This document shows positions 11,687 through 22,252 of a stretch of 64,000 bases of DNA, piece by piece. The stretch is from Phallusia mammillata. Lineage: Eukaryota; Chordata; Ascidiacea; Phlebobranchia; Ascidiidae. Positions within the stretch are counted from its first letter, which is position 1. Each line of letters starts with the position of its first letter. Made by a program: the position numbers and the translations under genes. The DNA lies in contig QLIY01000717.1 in assembly GCA_003260075.1 (NCBI GenBank), forward strand, positions 17,618-81,617, read 5' to 3'. The notes below the pieces were generated by a model. That model worked only from the letters and a program-made list of their open reading frames with translations. It did not search any database and had not been told where the DNA came from.

Positions 11687-12011
11687 TTAACTTATTGCGT
11701 ATTTTTGATGTGACGTGCTGTCCTACTATTGTTTCTTTGTTTGTAAATATATTGTATGTCGTAGTTGCTCTGCACCTGTTTGGTCAGNATATTGTATGTT
11801 GTAGTTGCTCTGCTCCTGTTTCGTTATACGCACACTCGCAGGTGGCTTACACCTGGCGCACCTTTTTATCTATCGTTTTTTATGCGACGCTTGTTTCGCA
11901 CCTTTTTATCATTCCTTCTTGCGACTCAAGTGTGTATAAACGGGTATAACTGATTTGGCCTTCAGCATGTCGCCTTTTACGTCTATTTGGGCCGTTATTT
12001 TCACCATTAAA
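11687..12011 (+). mobile_element. PLE 3' untranslated tail, with N junction
   Basis: The tail follows the endonuclease stop. An N at 11789 joins two near-identical phrases ('atattgtatg..gtagttgctctg'), so part of the length is duplicated contig overlap. Its 'cgcacctttttatctatcg' region reappears on the minus strand near 63210-63245 next to another PLE. Confidence 0.6.
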
Positions 12012-12021
12012 GGGGGGGGGG
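12012..12021. other. 10-G assembly junction
   Basis: A G10 run joins the PLE tail to a partial copy of the 1,511-bp unit. It is the same length as most other homopolymer joins in the window and is probably a gap. Confidence 0.75.
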
Positions 12022-12387
12022 CGCACTCAAAATGATTTAAATGCCATTTAAATGCTGTCAATGCTAAACTTCAGTATGTCGCGATAAACAAGATTATTTG
12101 CCCGATTGCTGCGCTGTTATTTAACGTTTAGATAGAGACGGAGAATGTCCTATCTGACTCAAAAATAAAGAACTCTGAAGACCTGACTGGTAACAACTAG
12201 AAAGTGAAACAATTAAGTGAGTGAGTAAGTGAGTCAGTTAGTCAGTGAGCCGATTTTTTTATCTTAAGGCTGCGTTGAGTTTGACTTGGTATCATGTTAT
12301 GCGACATTCATCGAGTTTTTTTGCTGTCATTTATCTAAGTTTGATTCAACATGCCCAAGCCCGTTAATTGTTAGCAAGCTTAGGTCA
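12022..12387. repeat. Partial fourth copy of the 1,511-bp unit
   Basis: It matches the end of one unit ('gcgcactcaaaatgattt' onward, through the GTGA/GTCA tract) and then the first part of the next unit, ending at an N. It thus crosses a unit boundary, showing another head-to-tail junction. Confidence 0.75.
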
Positions 12388-12534
12388 NTAAAGACCATGT
12401 AGTGGACTTTGAAAACCCGGAAGTGCTTGGGTCAGGTATCGATTAATGTTACTGGAATCAATTTCCATTCAACGCTATAAACCGGAAATAAACGTTGATT
12501 CTAAGTCGGTTCCTTTGAATTTATTTAATACCTA
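12388..12534 (+). pseudogene. Second PLE endonuclease fragment
   Basis: This repeats the last half of the endonuclease frame at 11397-11686 ('aaagaccatgtagtggac' to the stop) with a short deletion after 'gtgcttggg'. It is preceded by an N. It may be an allelic contig end and not a separate insertion. Confidence 0.6.
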
Positions 12535-12822
12535 AATAAATTATTGCGTATTTTGATGTGACGTGCTGTCCTACTATTGTTTCTTTGCTTGTAAAGATAT
12601 TGTATGTTGTAGTTGCTCTGCTCCTGTTTCGTTATACGCACACTCGCAGGTGGCTTACACCTGGCGCACCTTTTTATCTATCGTTTTTTATGCGACGCTT
12701 GTTTCGCACCTTTTTATCATTCCTTCTTGCGACTCAAGTGTGTATAAACGGGTATAACTGATTTGGCCTTCAGCATGTCGCCTTTTACGTCTATTTGAGC
12801 CGTTAGTTTCACCATTAAACTA
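12535..12822 (+). mobile_element. PLE 3' tail, second version
   Basis: Near-identical to 11687-12000 but without the N-linked overlap, so it probably shows the true order of the tail. It ends near 'caccattaaactaatg'. Confidence 0.6.
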
Positions 12823-13159
12823 ATGATTTGTGCGTTAATGTTTTTCATTAATTGTAACAGCATACAAAGTTAAAATCAAAAGATAATGGTTTAAAACTTT
12901 AAATTAATTCTGTGACACACTTGTTAATTGTGCTTGAAGTGTAGTAAAACAAGTGCCCAGAATGATTATATAGTTTATCCTAAAAGCATAATTTTAAATT
13001 TTCTTTTAATCTATCTACAGGTCACTTTCTAATGATCGATATTTTACCTTTTCGATAACATTTAACTCTCGGTAAAGGCGATCTGAAAAATTTCGGTCCG
13101 CTTGCTGTCGATAATTCTCTGTGGGGTCAATTGTCAATGAATGATGTCTAAACAAAGGT

Positions 13160-13257
13160 CAGAAACTTGGCCGAATGATCCGGGGCACCGAAATCCGGAC
13201 TTAAAAACTAATCGGAATTCATTCTCGGAAGAATGCTGGGTTCGAATCCCGCAAGAG
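13160..13257 (+). repeat. tRNA-like SINE head or tRNA pseudogene
   Basis: A-box-like 'TTGGCCGAATGATC' (13167-13180) and B-box 'GGGTTCGAATCCC' (13238-13250) are spaced as in tRNA-derived SINEs. The acceptor stem does not pair and the anticodon arm is not tRNA-like. It is a pol III promoter relic and not a working tRNA. Confidence 0.5.
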
Positions 13258-13355
13258 CAAACAATTGACTCAGGGTGCATATCAATTCCAGCCGCAACTG
13301 TGGTTTTGGTTTTAGTCAGAAGCTATACGCAATATTTGATTGGCACCTGGCTGTC

Positions 13356-13536
13356 TTCGCTGTTTATATCGAGTAATCATGTTTGCTGACTCTGCGGCAA
13401 AAACTAACTTGTTTCCTGCAAAAATTTCTGTGTAAAGGGGGGGGGGGCCTTCGCTGTTTATATCGAGTAAAAAAAACTAACTTGTTTCCTCTGCGGCAAA
13501 AACTAACTTGTTTCCTGCAAAAATTTCTGTGTAAAG
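13356..13536. other. G-run assembly junction with duplicated flanks
   Basis: 'cttcgctgtttatatcgagt' and 'gcaaaaatttctgtgtaaag' occur on both sides of the G run at 13437-13447. This is the standard overlap pattern of the window. Confidence 0.75.
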
Positions 13537-13599
13537 TTTGGACAAAAATACAAAAGACATCAACATTGTCGCAACACCTATCGCATGTCAAGGACATTG

Positions 13600-14229
13600 T
13601 AGTTTAAGGAAATGCGTGTACAAAGAGGAAACTAACATCTGTGGAACTATGTAACTAGCCTTAACAGATTACATCGAAAGGTAAAAATCGTACTTCTATT
13701 CCAAGTACAAATACAGTTATCAAACTTTGGATAATGTACACTTGTGTTATTCCTACCCCGACTAATAAGCGCAATGGACTTTGTTCCTGCGTACCGACTG
13801 ACCTCTTCCCTCATGCATGTTCAAAAAGCAATCTAACTTTTCAAATCAGTGTATTTTTATTCGGTATCAGCAAGAACCGCAGTGCTAAACCATCCTGTAA
13901 ATTTTCTGGTATAATGCTAGCGCTTCATCGGAAACATACGACAAAGCTTTCTGCTTAACCCATTGCGACGGCTACATTTAACCATTCCAACCACGTTGCA
14001 AGACGGTATATAAGCGTTACACGATGTGCGCAACAATGTGCGAATCTTTTATTCAAAAATGCCGGAAGCGTAAATATGAACGTCACAATCTAAGAACTTT
14101 TTGCAAAACTGTGAATGTTGATCAGAGTTGATGAGCAAAATTATTAAACTTACTGTTCATTAAAGTCTTCATCTACCAAGCAACGACCTGGGAGATTCTA
14201 ATTTTAAGTTTAAAGTATAAGTATTGGTT
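13600..14229. other. Unassigned spacer
   Basis: No gene, RNA or repeat that I recognise. Confidence 0.4.
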
Positions 14230-14425
14230 AAGTTTGTCGAGCTCTTCTGGCAAATATAATTTTATTCCGACGTTTCGACGTCCTATACAGGTCGTCTTCA
14301 TCAGGGGATTTTATTCCGACGTTTTGACGTCCTATACAGGTCGTCTTCATCAGGGCAATCACACTAAATGCGAATAGTACAGTGCACGATAAAATTACAT
14401 TTGCCAGAAGAGCTCTACAAACTTG
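14230..14425. mobile_element. Foldback PLE-end element with two hammerhead-like motifs
   Basis: Inverted arms 'aagtttgt.gagctcttctgg' (from 14230) and 'ccagaagagctctacaaac' (to about 14424) enclose two direct copies, read on the minus strand, of a CTGATGAAGACG...GTCGAAACGTC motif. The same end occurs singly at 21130-21230 and as a remnant near 35145. One motif copy is intact in its core, the other is not. Confidence 0.55.
14268..14309 (-). ncRNA. Candidate hammerhead ribozyme, GUC type
   Basis: On the minus strand: CTGATGA (14298-14304 complement), GACG..CC/GG..CGTC stem II, GAAA (14273-14276 complement), then CGTC. The stem III sequence ACGU is palindromic with no loop of its own, as in PLE and retrozyme hammerheads that pair as dimers. 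The direct repeat next to it reads AAAA in place of GAAA (14310-14360), so that copy should be inactive. Confidence 0.5.
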
Positions 14426-15434
14426 ATACTATGCCTGGTAGCAATAGCTTATGTAAGTATTGGTCGTTGTTCGCATCTGCATATTTTCGAAAAAATGTGT
14501 ATACATTGTACAAATAATCGCCGTAAGCTCCGTTGCGTTTTGAGCCCCATGACATATAGCGAATTATTACTCAAAACAACATCAAAGTAGCAAAAAAAGA
14601 TTAATTTTAAAACAGCAAATCGCAAAATTGCGGCTATACTTAGTTGTACTATGCTGCTGAATTGCAGTCTGTTTTGGGCGTCAGTTTAGTAAGGAAGGAA
14701 GTAGGCTACATCCTGCAGCGACGAGTACATCCCCCAATAATAGCTGATCGTTTCCCCTCTTATATTGCTGGCTTTCCAGACACTTATACCGTTTACACTG
14801 TTTCCTAAACAATTTAAAATATTAAATTAACAAACCGAAATACAAGTGCAGAATGGTGGAGTGCAGTTTCAGCAAGGACACGCACCTATTCGCCTCACAT
14901 TTACCCCAGATCGAGGTATTGTTTTATGAATTTGTCAGTTATTTTTAAAATATTAAGGAAGCAAAGGTAAAATCAAGAATTTTGGGCGCGGTTCTTAATG
15001 GTCCAATACTATGAACAAAATGTGTTGAATTTTTTGTTCTTGTTGTTTATTTTACTTTCTTTATGGTCGATCACATTATGTCTTTGTGTTATTGCAATAC
15101 CACGCTAAATTATGTAGCCGTTAAAGCACAGGTGTGACGCGAGTTTACTAATACAAGAGGTTATGTAAGTTCCTTAAAGGTACTGTTACTCTCACAAGTT
15201 AGGAACGCAACAGGTTTGTGGCATAAAGTTTTAATAGTTTTGAACAATGTTTTTATGTTCTTGTCTGATACAGAATTCTTTAAAATCGGACAGTAACGTT
15301 GTGCTCTTTTCTCGCGTTCTCTCTTTGGTCTTGTTTGTGGTGAGGTGGTTATTCATTCCATTTTGGACTTCGTAAAAAATCAGCGAACTCTCATTAGCGA
15401 CTTTAAATGCGACACCGTGCCTGGGACGAGAACT
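14426..15434. other. Unassigned spacer
   Basis: AT-rich sequence without a supportable gene. No repeat boundary recognised. Confidence 0.4.
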
Positions 15435-15442
15435 GTCTAAAG

Positions 15443-15678
15443 CAGGGGTCGGCAACCTTTTTTGCACGGCGGACCGTTTTTGAACCTAAAATTTTATCGC
15501 GGACCGGTCTTCAAAAAACTACAAATATTCAGCAATAAAAACGCATAAATTAGTTTATCCATTCCCGGGATATATGGGCAAAATGTTTTATAGCATTTAA
15601 CCTGAAAATTTGTACGGCCCGGTAACAAACTCCTCGCGGACCGGTACCGGGCCGCGGACCGGCGGTTGCCGACCACTG
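15443..15678. mobile_element. hAT MITE with 8-bp target duplication
   Basis: The left end CAGGGGTCGGCAACC and right end GGTTGCCGACCACTG are inverted. Both sides carry GTCTAAAG (15435-15442 and 15679-15686). Internal 'gcggaccgg' motifs are characteristic of this widespread MITE type. There is no coding capacity, so it depends on a hAT transposase supplied elsewhere. Confidence 0.9.
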
Positions 15679-15686
15679 GTCTAAAG

Positions 15687-16481
15687 CACAGATTCCGTCC
15701 TTTCGGTTAACAGTACAGGCCATGCCGTTTTGTGTTGGTCGTATCAATCGCCCTTGCTTATTGACATCCACAGGAAATAAAATCGTGTGGAAACGCTGAT
15801 TGGATGAAGCATTACGCTGTTCGGATCGCAGTCAACCACTGTACAGTAGTGTCGCAATAAACATCAGCAATAGTCTCGTAGTAGAAAACCAAGTACTGTA
15901 CGTGTAACGAATAACAAATAAAGATGGTTTACAGCAGAGGAGTCGAACTTAAACGTTGATGTGGCAATTAATTTTTACTGATTTCGTTTTTAAATAAAAA
16001 AGTGCATATATTTTGTTAAAAACTAAAACTTGTTCTTCCATAACTTTGTTCATTGGGTGTTGCACGATGTATATCAGGACAACTAGCGATTTTAGATCGA
16101 CATTCTTGCACTTTTTTGCCGAACTGAAAATGATAACAACAGGGTGGTATAAACTATAAACACATATTGCGCGAAAGCGGTGTATATTCTCTGCAGTATC
16201 GGAAGCCATTTGTAGCCCGCTATACACGCAGCTTGTTTTCGTCTTGAGAAAAGAAAACGTTTTTTGACATGTTACCGCTGTGCTGTAGACGCAAAAAATA
16301 GCCCTACAATAGTAGGAACTGTGTCCCCACCTCATAAAGATTGATGGAAATATACAAATAGCACTTGGATCCAGTTTTTGTTAATGATTGTTTGCTGCTG
16401 CATTGTTTTGTGTTATTTCAGGTGCGTATAACACATTGCTTAAGTAGTTTTTGTTCAATATAGTGTCGTTATTAAGTAAAA
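15687..16481. other. Upstream region of the methyltransferase gene
   Basis: No clear promoter element is visible. A minus-strand open frame at 15949-16335 (128 codons) has no family signature I recognise. A pyrimidine-rich 'tgttatttcag' just before 16421 could be a 5'-UTR intron acceptor or a spliced-leader acceptor. This is only a possibility. Confidence 0.3.
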
Positions 16482-18250
16482 ATGGAGTCGCCCAATTCTG
16501 AGAAACATTTGGTCTGGTTCAACGAATACACTGGCATGCATTACGGTGCTCACTACCTCCAAAAACGTTGGAAAAAATTTATTTCTGTCGAAAATTTTGA
16601 ATGTGTCGCAAAACTTTCGAAGTTGACTATTGACGCTGTTGATGAGGTAATTAGAATATTACATTATCGATGTTTTAACTTAGATTTTGCCTTTTATTTT
16701 TCTCAGGCGTGCACCAACACAAGAGCTCTGGATATTGGTTGTTGTGTTGGTGGTGTGACTTTCAAACTGGCAGCAAAATTTAAAAACGTTATTGGCGTCG
16801 ATTGTTCCCAAAAATTTATACAATTTTGCGACAAACTGAAGAAAAATGGAAAAACGACAATCTATTCATGTGAAGAGGGTGATCTGGTAACGGAAATGAT
16901 GGCCGAAATACCAGAATCAATTGTAAGTCTTTGTTTTTAGTCAGAACGTGATATTCTTCACCCAGTAACCTTTTACAAGAAAATCGTTTTTTCTTCAAAG
17001 AAAATGTGTTTTATTTTAAGTAATTATTATGGACGATAAGTAGAGAATACTTTATCCAGCAATAGTTTGTCTAGTTTACTTTAGTTTAATTACTTATTTA
17101 CCCAGCTAAAACAGACCTGGTGTACTTTTAAGTTATTATTAGATTGACAATTAATAAGAAGGTTTATTGGTCGTACAGTCTACATAGACAAAAAAAAATT
17201 ACATGGTTCCTTTAGGATCGAAGCAGGTGTAGTTTCTTAGTGAGAGATGTAAATGATTTGCCCCGTGGTATTGGAACATTCGGTTGTGTGGTGGCAAGCA
17301 ACGTTCTTGATAGTCTTGAAAATCCATTACAAGTATTAAAGATGCTCCCTAGTCTTCTGGATGATCACGGTATTTGTGTGATTGCTTGTCACCACTATTT
17401 CTTGGAAGATTTTACACCAAAGGTAATGTGAATTTATCTTTACAAATGACTAACTCATTGATGTTACTTCCAAACTTGCAGATTAATAAGGGGCCCAAAT
17501 TTGCTTTACACCCTTTGACTGAGCACACAGCAAGGAAAGTTTAAGTTTAGTCAAATTATCCGCCAGTGGTGTCCAATCATTTTGATTGCAGCGTGTGCGA
17601 TTTGCAAATGATTTTTAATGTGTGTGTGTTCTAACCGTTTGCAAAATTCTTAATGTGTGTGTTCTAATACATTTTACGGACATTTACTCACCAAAAACTA
17701 ACTTTGCCTCAAGATAAACTTTAGCAACATTTGTCTTGTAAATCTGTTCTGTAAAAATGTGAAGAAAGGTATTATTGCGTAAACACAATATTATTTGTGA
17801 CGCTTAATGAATCCCACTAGCTAAAGCAAACGTTTTGATACCTTTCCCAAATAAAATGTGGTTTAAATAAGGATTTTTGGTAGCATTTGTTGTCGGTTGG
17901 TCCGGTAATTGGTCGTTATTTATAGAAGTTTAATTTAATTTCTTGTGAGATAAAAACTGTCTAAGGATTTGTGAATGCCCATGTTGTTTTGGGTGTTTTT
18001 TTTGCTAAGCAGCTCTTTTGCACAACAAAATAAACTTATACTTTAACAAATGTAGGAGAACTGGCTTGGTGGTTACCTTAACGAAGACGGCCAAGCGGTT
18101 ACAGCATCAAACAAAATAAAGGAGGTTCTGTGCAAGGAAATGAAACTAGTTGAAACAGCTGAAATTCCGTTTCTAGTGCAAGTTCGATCTCGTTTACTTC
18201 ATTTGTACATTTCAGAAGTTCAAGTCTGGAAGAAGTTACCAAATGTTTAA
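16482..18250 (+). CDS. Putative 4-mercaptohistidine N1-methyltransferase (OvoA C-terminal-like), four exons
   Basis: Exons 16482-16646, 16707-16922, 17216-17422 and 18056-18250 have GT-AG introns, all in phase 0, and give 260 residues. The protein is a class I SAM-dependent methyltransferase: motif I 'LDIGCCVGG' (63-71), the acidic SAM-ribose position in 'IGVDCS' (Asp87), an 'RDVNDL' acidic loop (137-142) and 'ASNVLD' motif IV-like (154-159). 'FTPK' joined to 'ENWLGGY' across the last intron is diagnostic of the C-terminal methyltransferase domain of OvoA-type enzymes, which methylate 5- or 4-mercaptohistidine to ovothiol A. The sulfoxide-synthase and DinB domains of full OvoA are absent, so this is a stand-alone version; its partner must be elsewhere. 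No signal peptide, so cytosolic. The start ATG sits in a good context and is the first in frame. Family assignment is from remembered motifs. Confidence 0.75.
17423..18055 (+). other. Third intron of the methyltransferase gene
   Basis: At 633 nt it is the longest intron of the gene. It contains two copies of an 'aatgtgtgtgttctaa' phrase (about 17617-17635 and 17650-17668) and no nested gene that I can see. Confidence 0.6.
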
Positions 18251-19020
18251 GCTTAAAGATAAGACACTGTGACCGAGAAAATATATCACTTTTTTGTTTT
18301 CAGTTCCAAAATTTGCTAATTCTTTTTAGGAAATTGGTATTCAATGGTTTCGTTTAAGTAACGGAAACAGTAAAATCTGCCATTGATAGCAAACTAACTA
18401 AATCCAATTGCTAAATTGTCAGTCATGGTATATGTTCCGTTTTATAAGTGAAACAACTATTTTGCTTTTTTTTATTTAACATCTCTTTCGTTCGTCTCAA
18501 TAACTCTCCATTCCGTTATCCCAATAAGTGGCTGTCTTTCACCAATATTTTAAACCGGCTTACTGTTTACCCGCTTTGTGTAGGGGCTCGTTTACAAATG
18601 TGTAAGTTCGATTTTTGCTTCGTAGGCTACATCGATCTACAAACGTTTGGTGTACTTTCGTTTGTAAACCAACGCAAACTACAATGTCAGTAAGCTGGAC
18701 TGATACAACCGATTTTTCACACAAAGTATTCCAGACTAAACTTAAAATTACAAAACATCTGTTGGATTACTGATACAGCTTGATTGTCGTGGCAAAACAC
18801 AAATAAAAGTGCGAAAGCAAACACAGCATACCTTGTTTATCAACATAATTTTTTATAGCCGAAGTTTTCGGTTGTGTAGCAATAAATTGTAGAGCTCACT
18901 CAAATTTTGGCAGTCGATACTATTTAGTCATTTAGAATGTAGATAATACAATAATTCAACAATACCTTCTATACATAGGACCCACTGGTTGATTATTTCT
19001 ATGATATTACACTTAAGTGA
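18251..19020. other. Downstream region, unassigned
   Basis: No second gene is supportable. The short frame near 18448-18693 lacks any family signature. Confidence 0.35.
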
Positions 19021-19059
19021 GAGCTACTTACGCAAGAACTCTCTGTAGCAATGTTTGCC

Positions 19060-19380
19060 GTCGATGGCGCACCCAAATATTTCAAAGGAACGAGGCCGAA
19101 TGGTCGGGCGCGTCTGACCCATATACAAAAATGAAAAAACCTGATCGGGATTCGTGTATCCTGGGTTCGGGAGTGTCCTGGGTTCGAACCCCGTGAAAAA
19201 AATCTCACGATTTACGGCAATTGGGTTGGTTTGAGGTTTCATGATAATAATAACAAAATATCAACCTAAAAACCCAGTTCTTTGTGTTAAATGTAGTTCT
19301 TAATCCCATCCCAGTCTCGCAGTTAATTTAAATAACTGCGCTCTTTGTGCGTCATCTGTCGGTATTTAGCAAACATTTTC
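19060..19380 (+). repeat. tRNA-derived SINE, plus strand
   Basis: The head has an A box 'GGCCGAATGGTC' near 19100 and a B box 'GGTTCGAACCCC' near 19185, the internal pol III promoter of a tRNA. The body runs through 'caacctaaaaacccag' to 'cggtatttagcaaac'. Minus-strand relatives are at 53410-53700 and 61985-62120, with halves at 6262 and 6544. A composite tRNA-related retroposon has been described in Ciona; whether this is that family needs a library search. Confidence 0.75.
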
Positions 19381-19466
19381 TACATCCGAAAACTGCTGCT
19401 TTAAAGACCGTCGTTGGTGATTGTAGATTCAATCTCCTCTTATTTCCTACAAACTTTTTAGGCGGA

Positions 19467-19670
19467 ACTTTTCATGCTGTAAATTGTGAAATTATTCACC
19501 ATGATAAAACTATCTTGCAAATTGATATAAAACATATCTTGCATCCCCAGGGGGGGGGGGAGAACTTTTCATGCTGTAAATTGTGAAATTATTCACCATT
19601 TTTCAGCGAAGACTCTTATTTGGATAAAACTATCTTGCAAATTGATATAAAACATATCTTGCATCCCCAG
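19467..19670. other. G-run assembly junction with unequal duplicated flanks
   Basis: 'gaacttttcatgctgtaaat' through 'gcatccccag' occurs on both sides of the G run at 19551-19560. The left copy lacks about 30 bp present in the right copy, as expected for two alleles with an indel. Confidence 0.75.
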
Positions 19671-21129
19671 CTATTGGTAACACTGGGCCTGAAGCAAAAG
19701 AATGTGCCGACTGTTGGTCGAAGATTACCTCAAAAACCAGATCAATTGCGTAAAACAAGAGAATAAATCCTACAAAATATTTGTTGTACTTTTGGCAGTC
19801 TCCAGGTGTTTTCAAATATTCGCAAACGTTTTGGTTCAAATTCACCCTGACCTGTTTTAAGTTTGCTCAGTTACTAACGATGTTGTAAGGTTTGTACGAT
19901 ATCTTTGTACAACATTTCTTATAAACGAGGCAGAAAAAGGCGCCGTTGTTGTTTGCACAAATAGGTTAAGAATCATTTGTTATGCATAAGAAGTCGTGAA
20001 GGAATTGAGACGACCAGCAGGGGCGGTAGAGGCAACGAAACACGGTGTTGGTTCTTTTCTGTATCGCCTAAGAGATTTGGGAAACATAAGGTTGACGAAT
20101 AATTATAAATATACTGATAAAAAATCTCTGCTGGACAACATAGTATAATATCTTAAACAAAATTAAACTTCTACCTGCAAAATGTACTCATGAAATTAAA
20201 TCTACACGTGTTTTTTGTTGATTTAACTCCAAACTAAAAGGCAATTGGCTTTTCATGCTTAAGTTTGAATAAAGCAGACTTGATTCAGGCCTTACTTCAC
20301 ACTCGGCAAATATGTTTGATTAAGTATCCCAACCAGGTTTTCAGGGCATTGTTTATACTTTATCATAGTAAGCTAGTCAAACGCAAAACAGTGTGCATTC
20401 AACGTTCCTCGTGTTTTGTTAGGACAAAATCGGTTGATTAATCATTTTATTAAAAAAATTGAGGTCGGTTGTAAACTAATTTCTTTTCAGTTGCGGATTC
20501 AGTGGGGGCAATCGCGTCTTCTAAAATATGCTGTGGTGCAAAAAAAGCTGCTAAAGTGTCAGAAACAGGGATATAATAGACGTGTTTATCACATTATTGT
20601 GTTATTCGTCGTACATATCTCTTTTTTATTGTTATAATGACGTTATTACAGTCTTGTCACGGTATGTCTTTGAACTGGTATAACTATCTTCCAGAAATAG
20701 GGGCAATATTGGGTGTTACATGTTCTTTGACTTTATTTAAACATAGGCAATTGCTCAGTTGAGTGTTCAATTGTAGTACAAGTGGGATCCGCCTTTTCCT
20801 TATTTTACCCCTGCCAGATTTTGATGGCAAAGCACTGTCACCTTTACGAACCTATTTTAAAAACCTGACGTTTTAAAAAGCCCGACATAAAACTCACCAG
20901 AAAACTCGTTTGTGTTTGAAACAGCCACACAGGGCGCACCATCTGGGCAATTATTTCATATCACACCTCGACCCATCAGCTTTTTTTTCAACAATTGTTT
21001 AATAACAAGCGGAAAGAAAATCATGTGATAACCATTTACTTAAAACGTTGCACCAGCATTTCTTTCAAGGGGCATGTTTGGAAGCAAGGCATGTCTTAAT
21101 TCTTGAGGTGGCATTAGCACATTCAGCAT

Positions 21130-21235
21130 TATTCACCCTGATGAAGGCGACCTGTATAGAACGTCGAAACGTCGGAATAAAAATACATTTGCCAGAAGAG
21201 CTCTATAAGATATTATACCTGGTAGCAATACCTTG
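21130..21235 (+). mobile_element. PLE terminal fragment
   Basis: It carries CTGATGA...GTCGAAACGTCGGAATAAA-type sequence followed by 'atttgccagaagagctct' and 'cctggtagcaata', as at 14.23-14.45 kb. It is a solo end without coding sequence, lying in the 5' flank of discoidin gene A. Confidence 0.6.
21136..21178 (+). ncRNA. Hammerhead-like motif, GUC type
   Basis: CTGATGA is at 21138-21144, GAAA at 21166-21169 and GTC at 21171-21173. Stem II pairs GAC with GTC. Stem I is short (CC with GG). The invariant core is intact; strength of folding is uncertain. Confidence 0.45.
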
Positions 21236-21793
21236 TGCAAAATGTTGTCTTGTCGCCATGGAAACCATTGTTAAACCACCTTGATATGGTTTTGCGCCTG
21301 ACAATTCGGTTTTGCGGCTGACAACAAATGAAGTCAACTTTGTGCGAATTTAATTAACCAAACGCAGTAGGGTGTTGGACTTTTTAGTTTCTCGTAACTG
21401 CATCATTTTCATTTTACCATTACTTTAAACGTGTATACCATACATCGCTTCCCCAAAAGCTATCGTTTTTCCATGGACCTTAATCTCCCAGCCCTTTCAT
21501 AAATAAAACTAGAATAAAGCCCGAAAATAAGTTTGTTTTACCAAGAGAAAATTTCGACGCAAATGTGGCAAAATGTAAAGTCAATTCGGAATCAAGCCTG
21601 TTTTGAAAATGTGTGATTGACACTGACGTTTGGGAAACGCCAGAAACGATCACGAGCAATCCGTTATTGTCTTTATGATTTATATTGTTCTGGTGGAATT
21701 TCAAAGGATTCAATGTATTTATAACCGCGCATGCAGAATATGGAAATGTGTGATTGACGTTACCGCATGCAAAACGACAAAACACATTTTTTA

Positions 21794-22085
21794 CAAATAT
21801 TAAATGATGAAATTTGTTATTCAACGTACTTACATTATTTTTAAAGCTGTTTGGAGAGGATTTAGAGGATGCTGAGTTCATTTTTACTTATGCCTCTTTT
21901 CGATTCACTTTTACAAAATCGGGGGGGGGGTACAAATATTAAATGATGAAATTTATTATTCAACGTACTTACATAGATTAAAACGCAATTTCGGCGAATT
22001 CCATTATTTTTAAAGCTGTTTGGAGAGGATTTAGAGGATGTTGAGTTCATTTTTACTTATGCCTCTTTTCGATTCACTTTTACAA
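21794..22085. other. G10 assembly junction with duplicated flanks
   Basis: 'tacaaatattaaatgatgaa' through 'cttttacaaaatc' appears on both sides of the G run at 21921-21930. The right copy carries extra bases. It lies just 5' of gene A, so the true promoter spacing of this gene is uncertain. Confidence 0.75.
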
Positions 22086-22252
22086 AATCAACTCTTGCTT
22101 TTGTGGTTACTAGTGGCAGCATTTTTTTAATTGCTCAATTAATTTCATATGAAAAATGACCAATTTGAACCACTGCAAAAAACTAGCTGTTTACGTTTTG
22201 CAGGATACTGTGTAGCCACATTGAATTTAAAACCACCATCCAAGTCTTCAAA

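Noticed and set aside
13160..13257. A functional tRNA gene (also 19.1 kb)
   Set aside because: The A and B boxes are present but the acceptor and anticodon arms do not fold; the sequence belongs to SINE-type repeats.
15949..16335. 128-codon minus-strand gene upstream of the methyltransferase
   Set aside because: No recognisable domain, no start context, and AT-rich composition like chance frames nearby.
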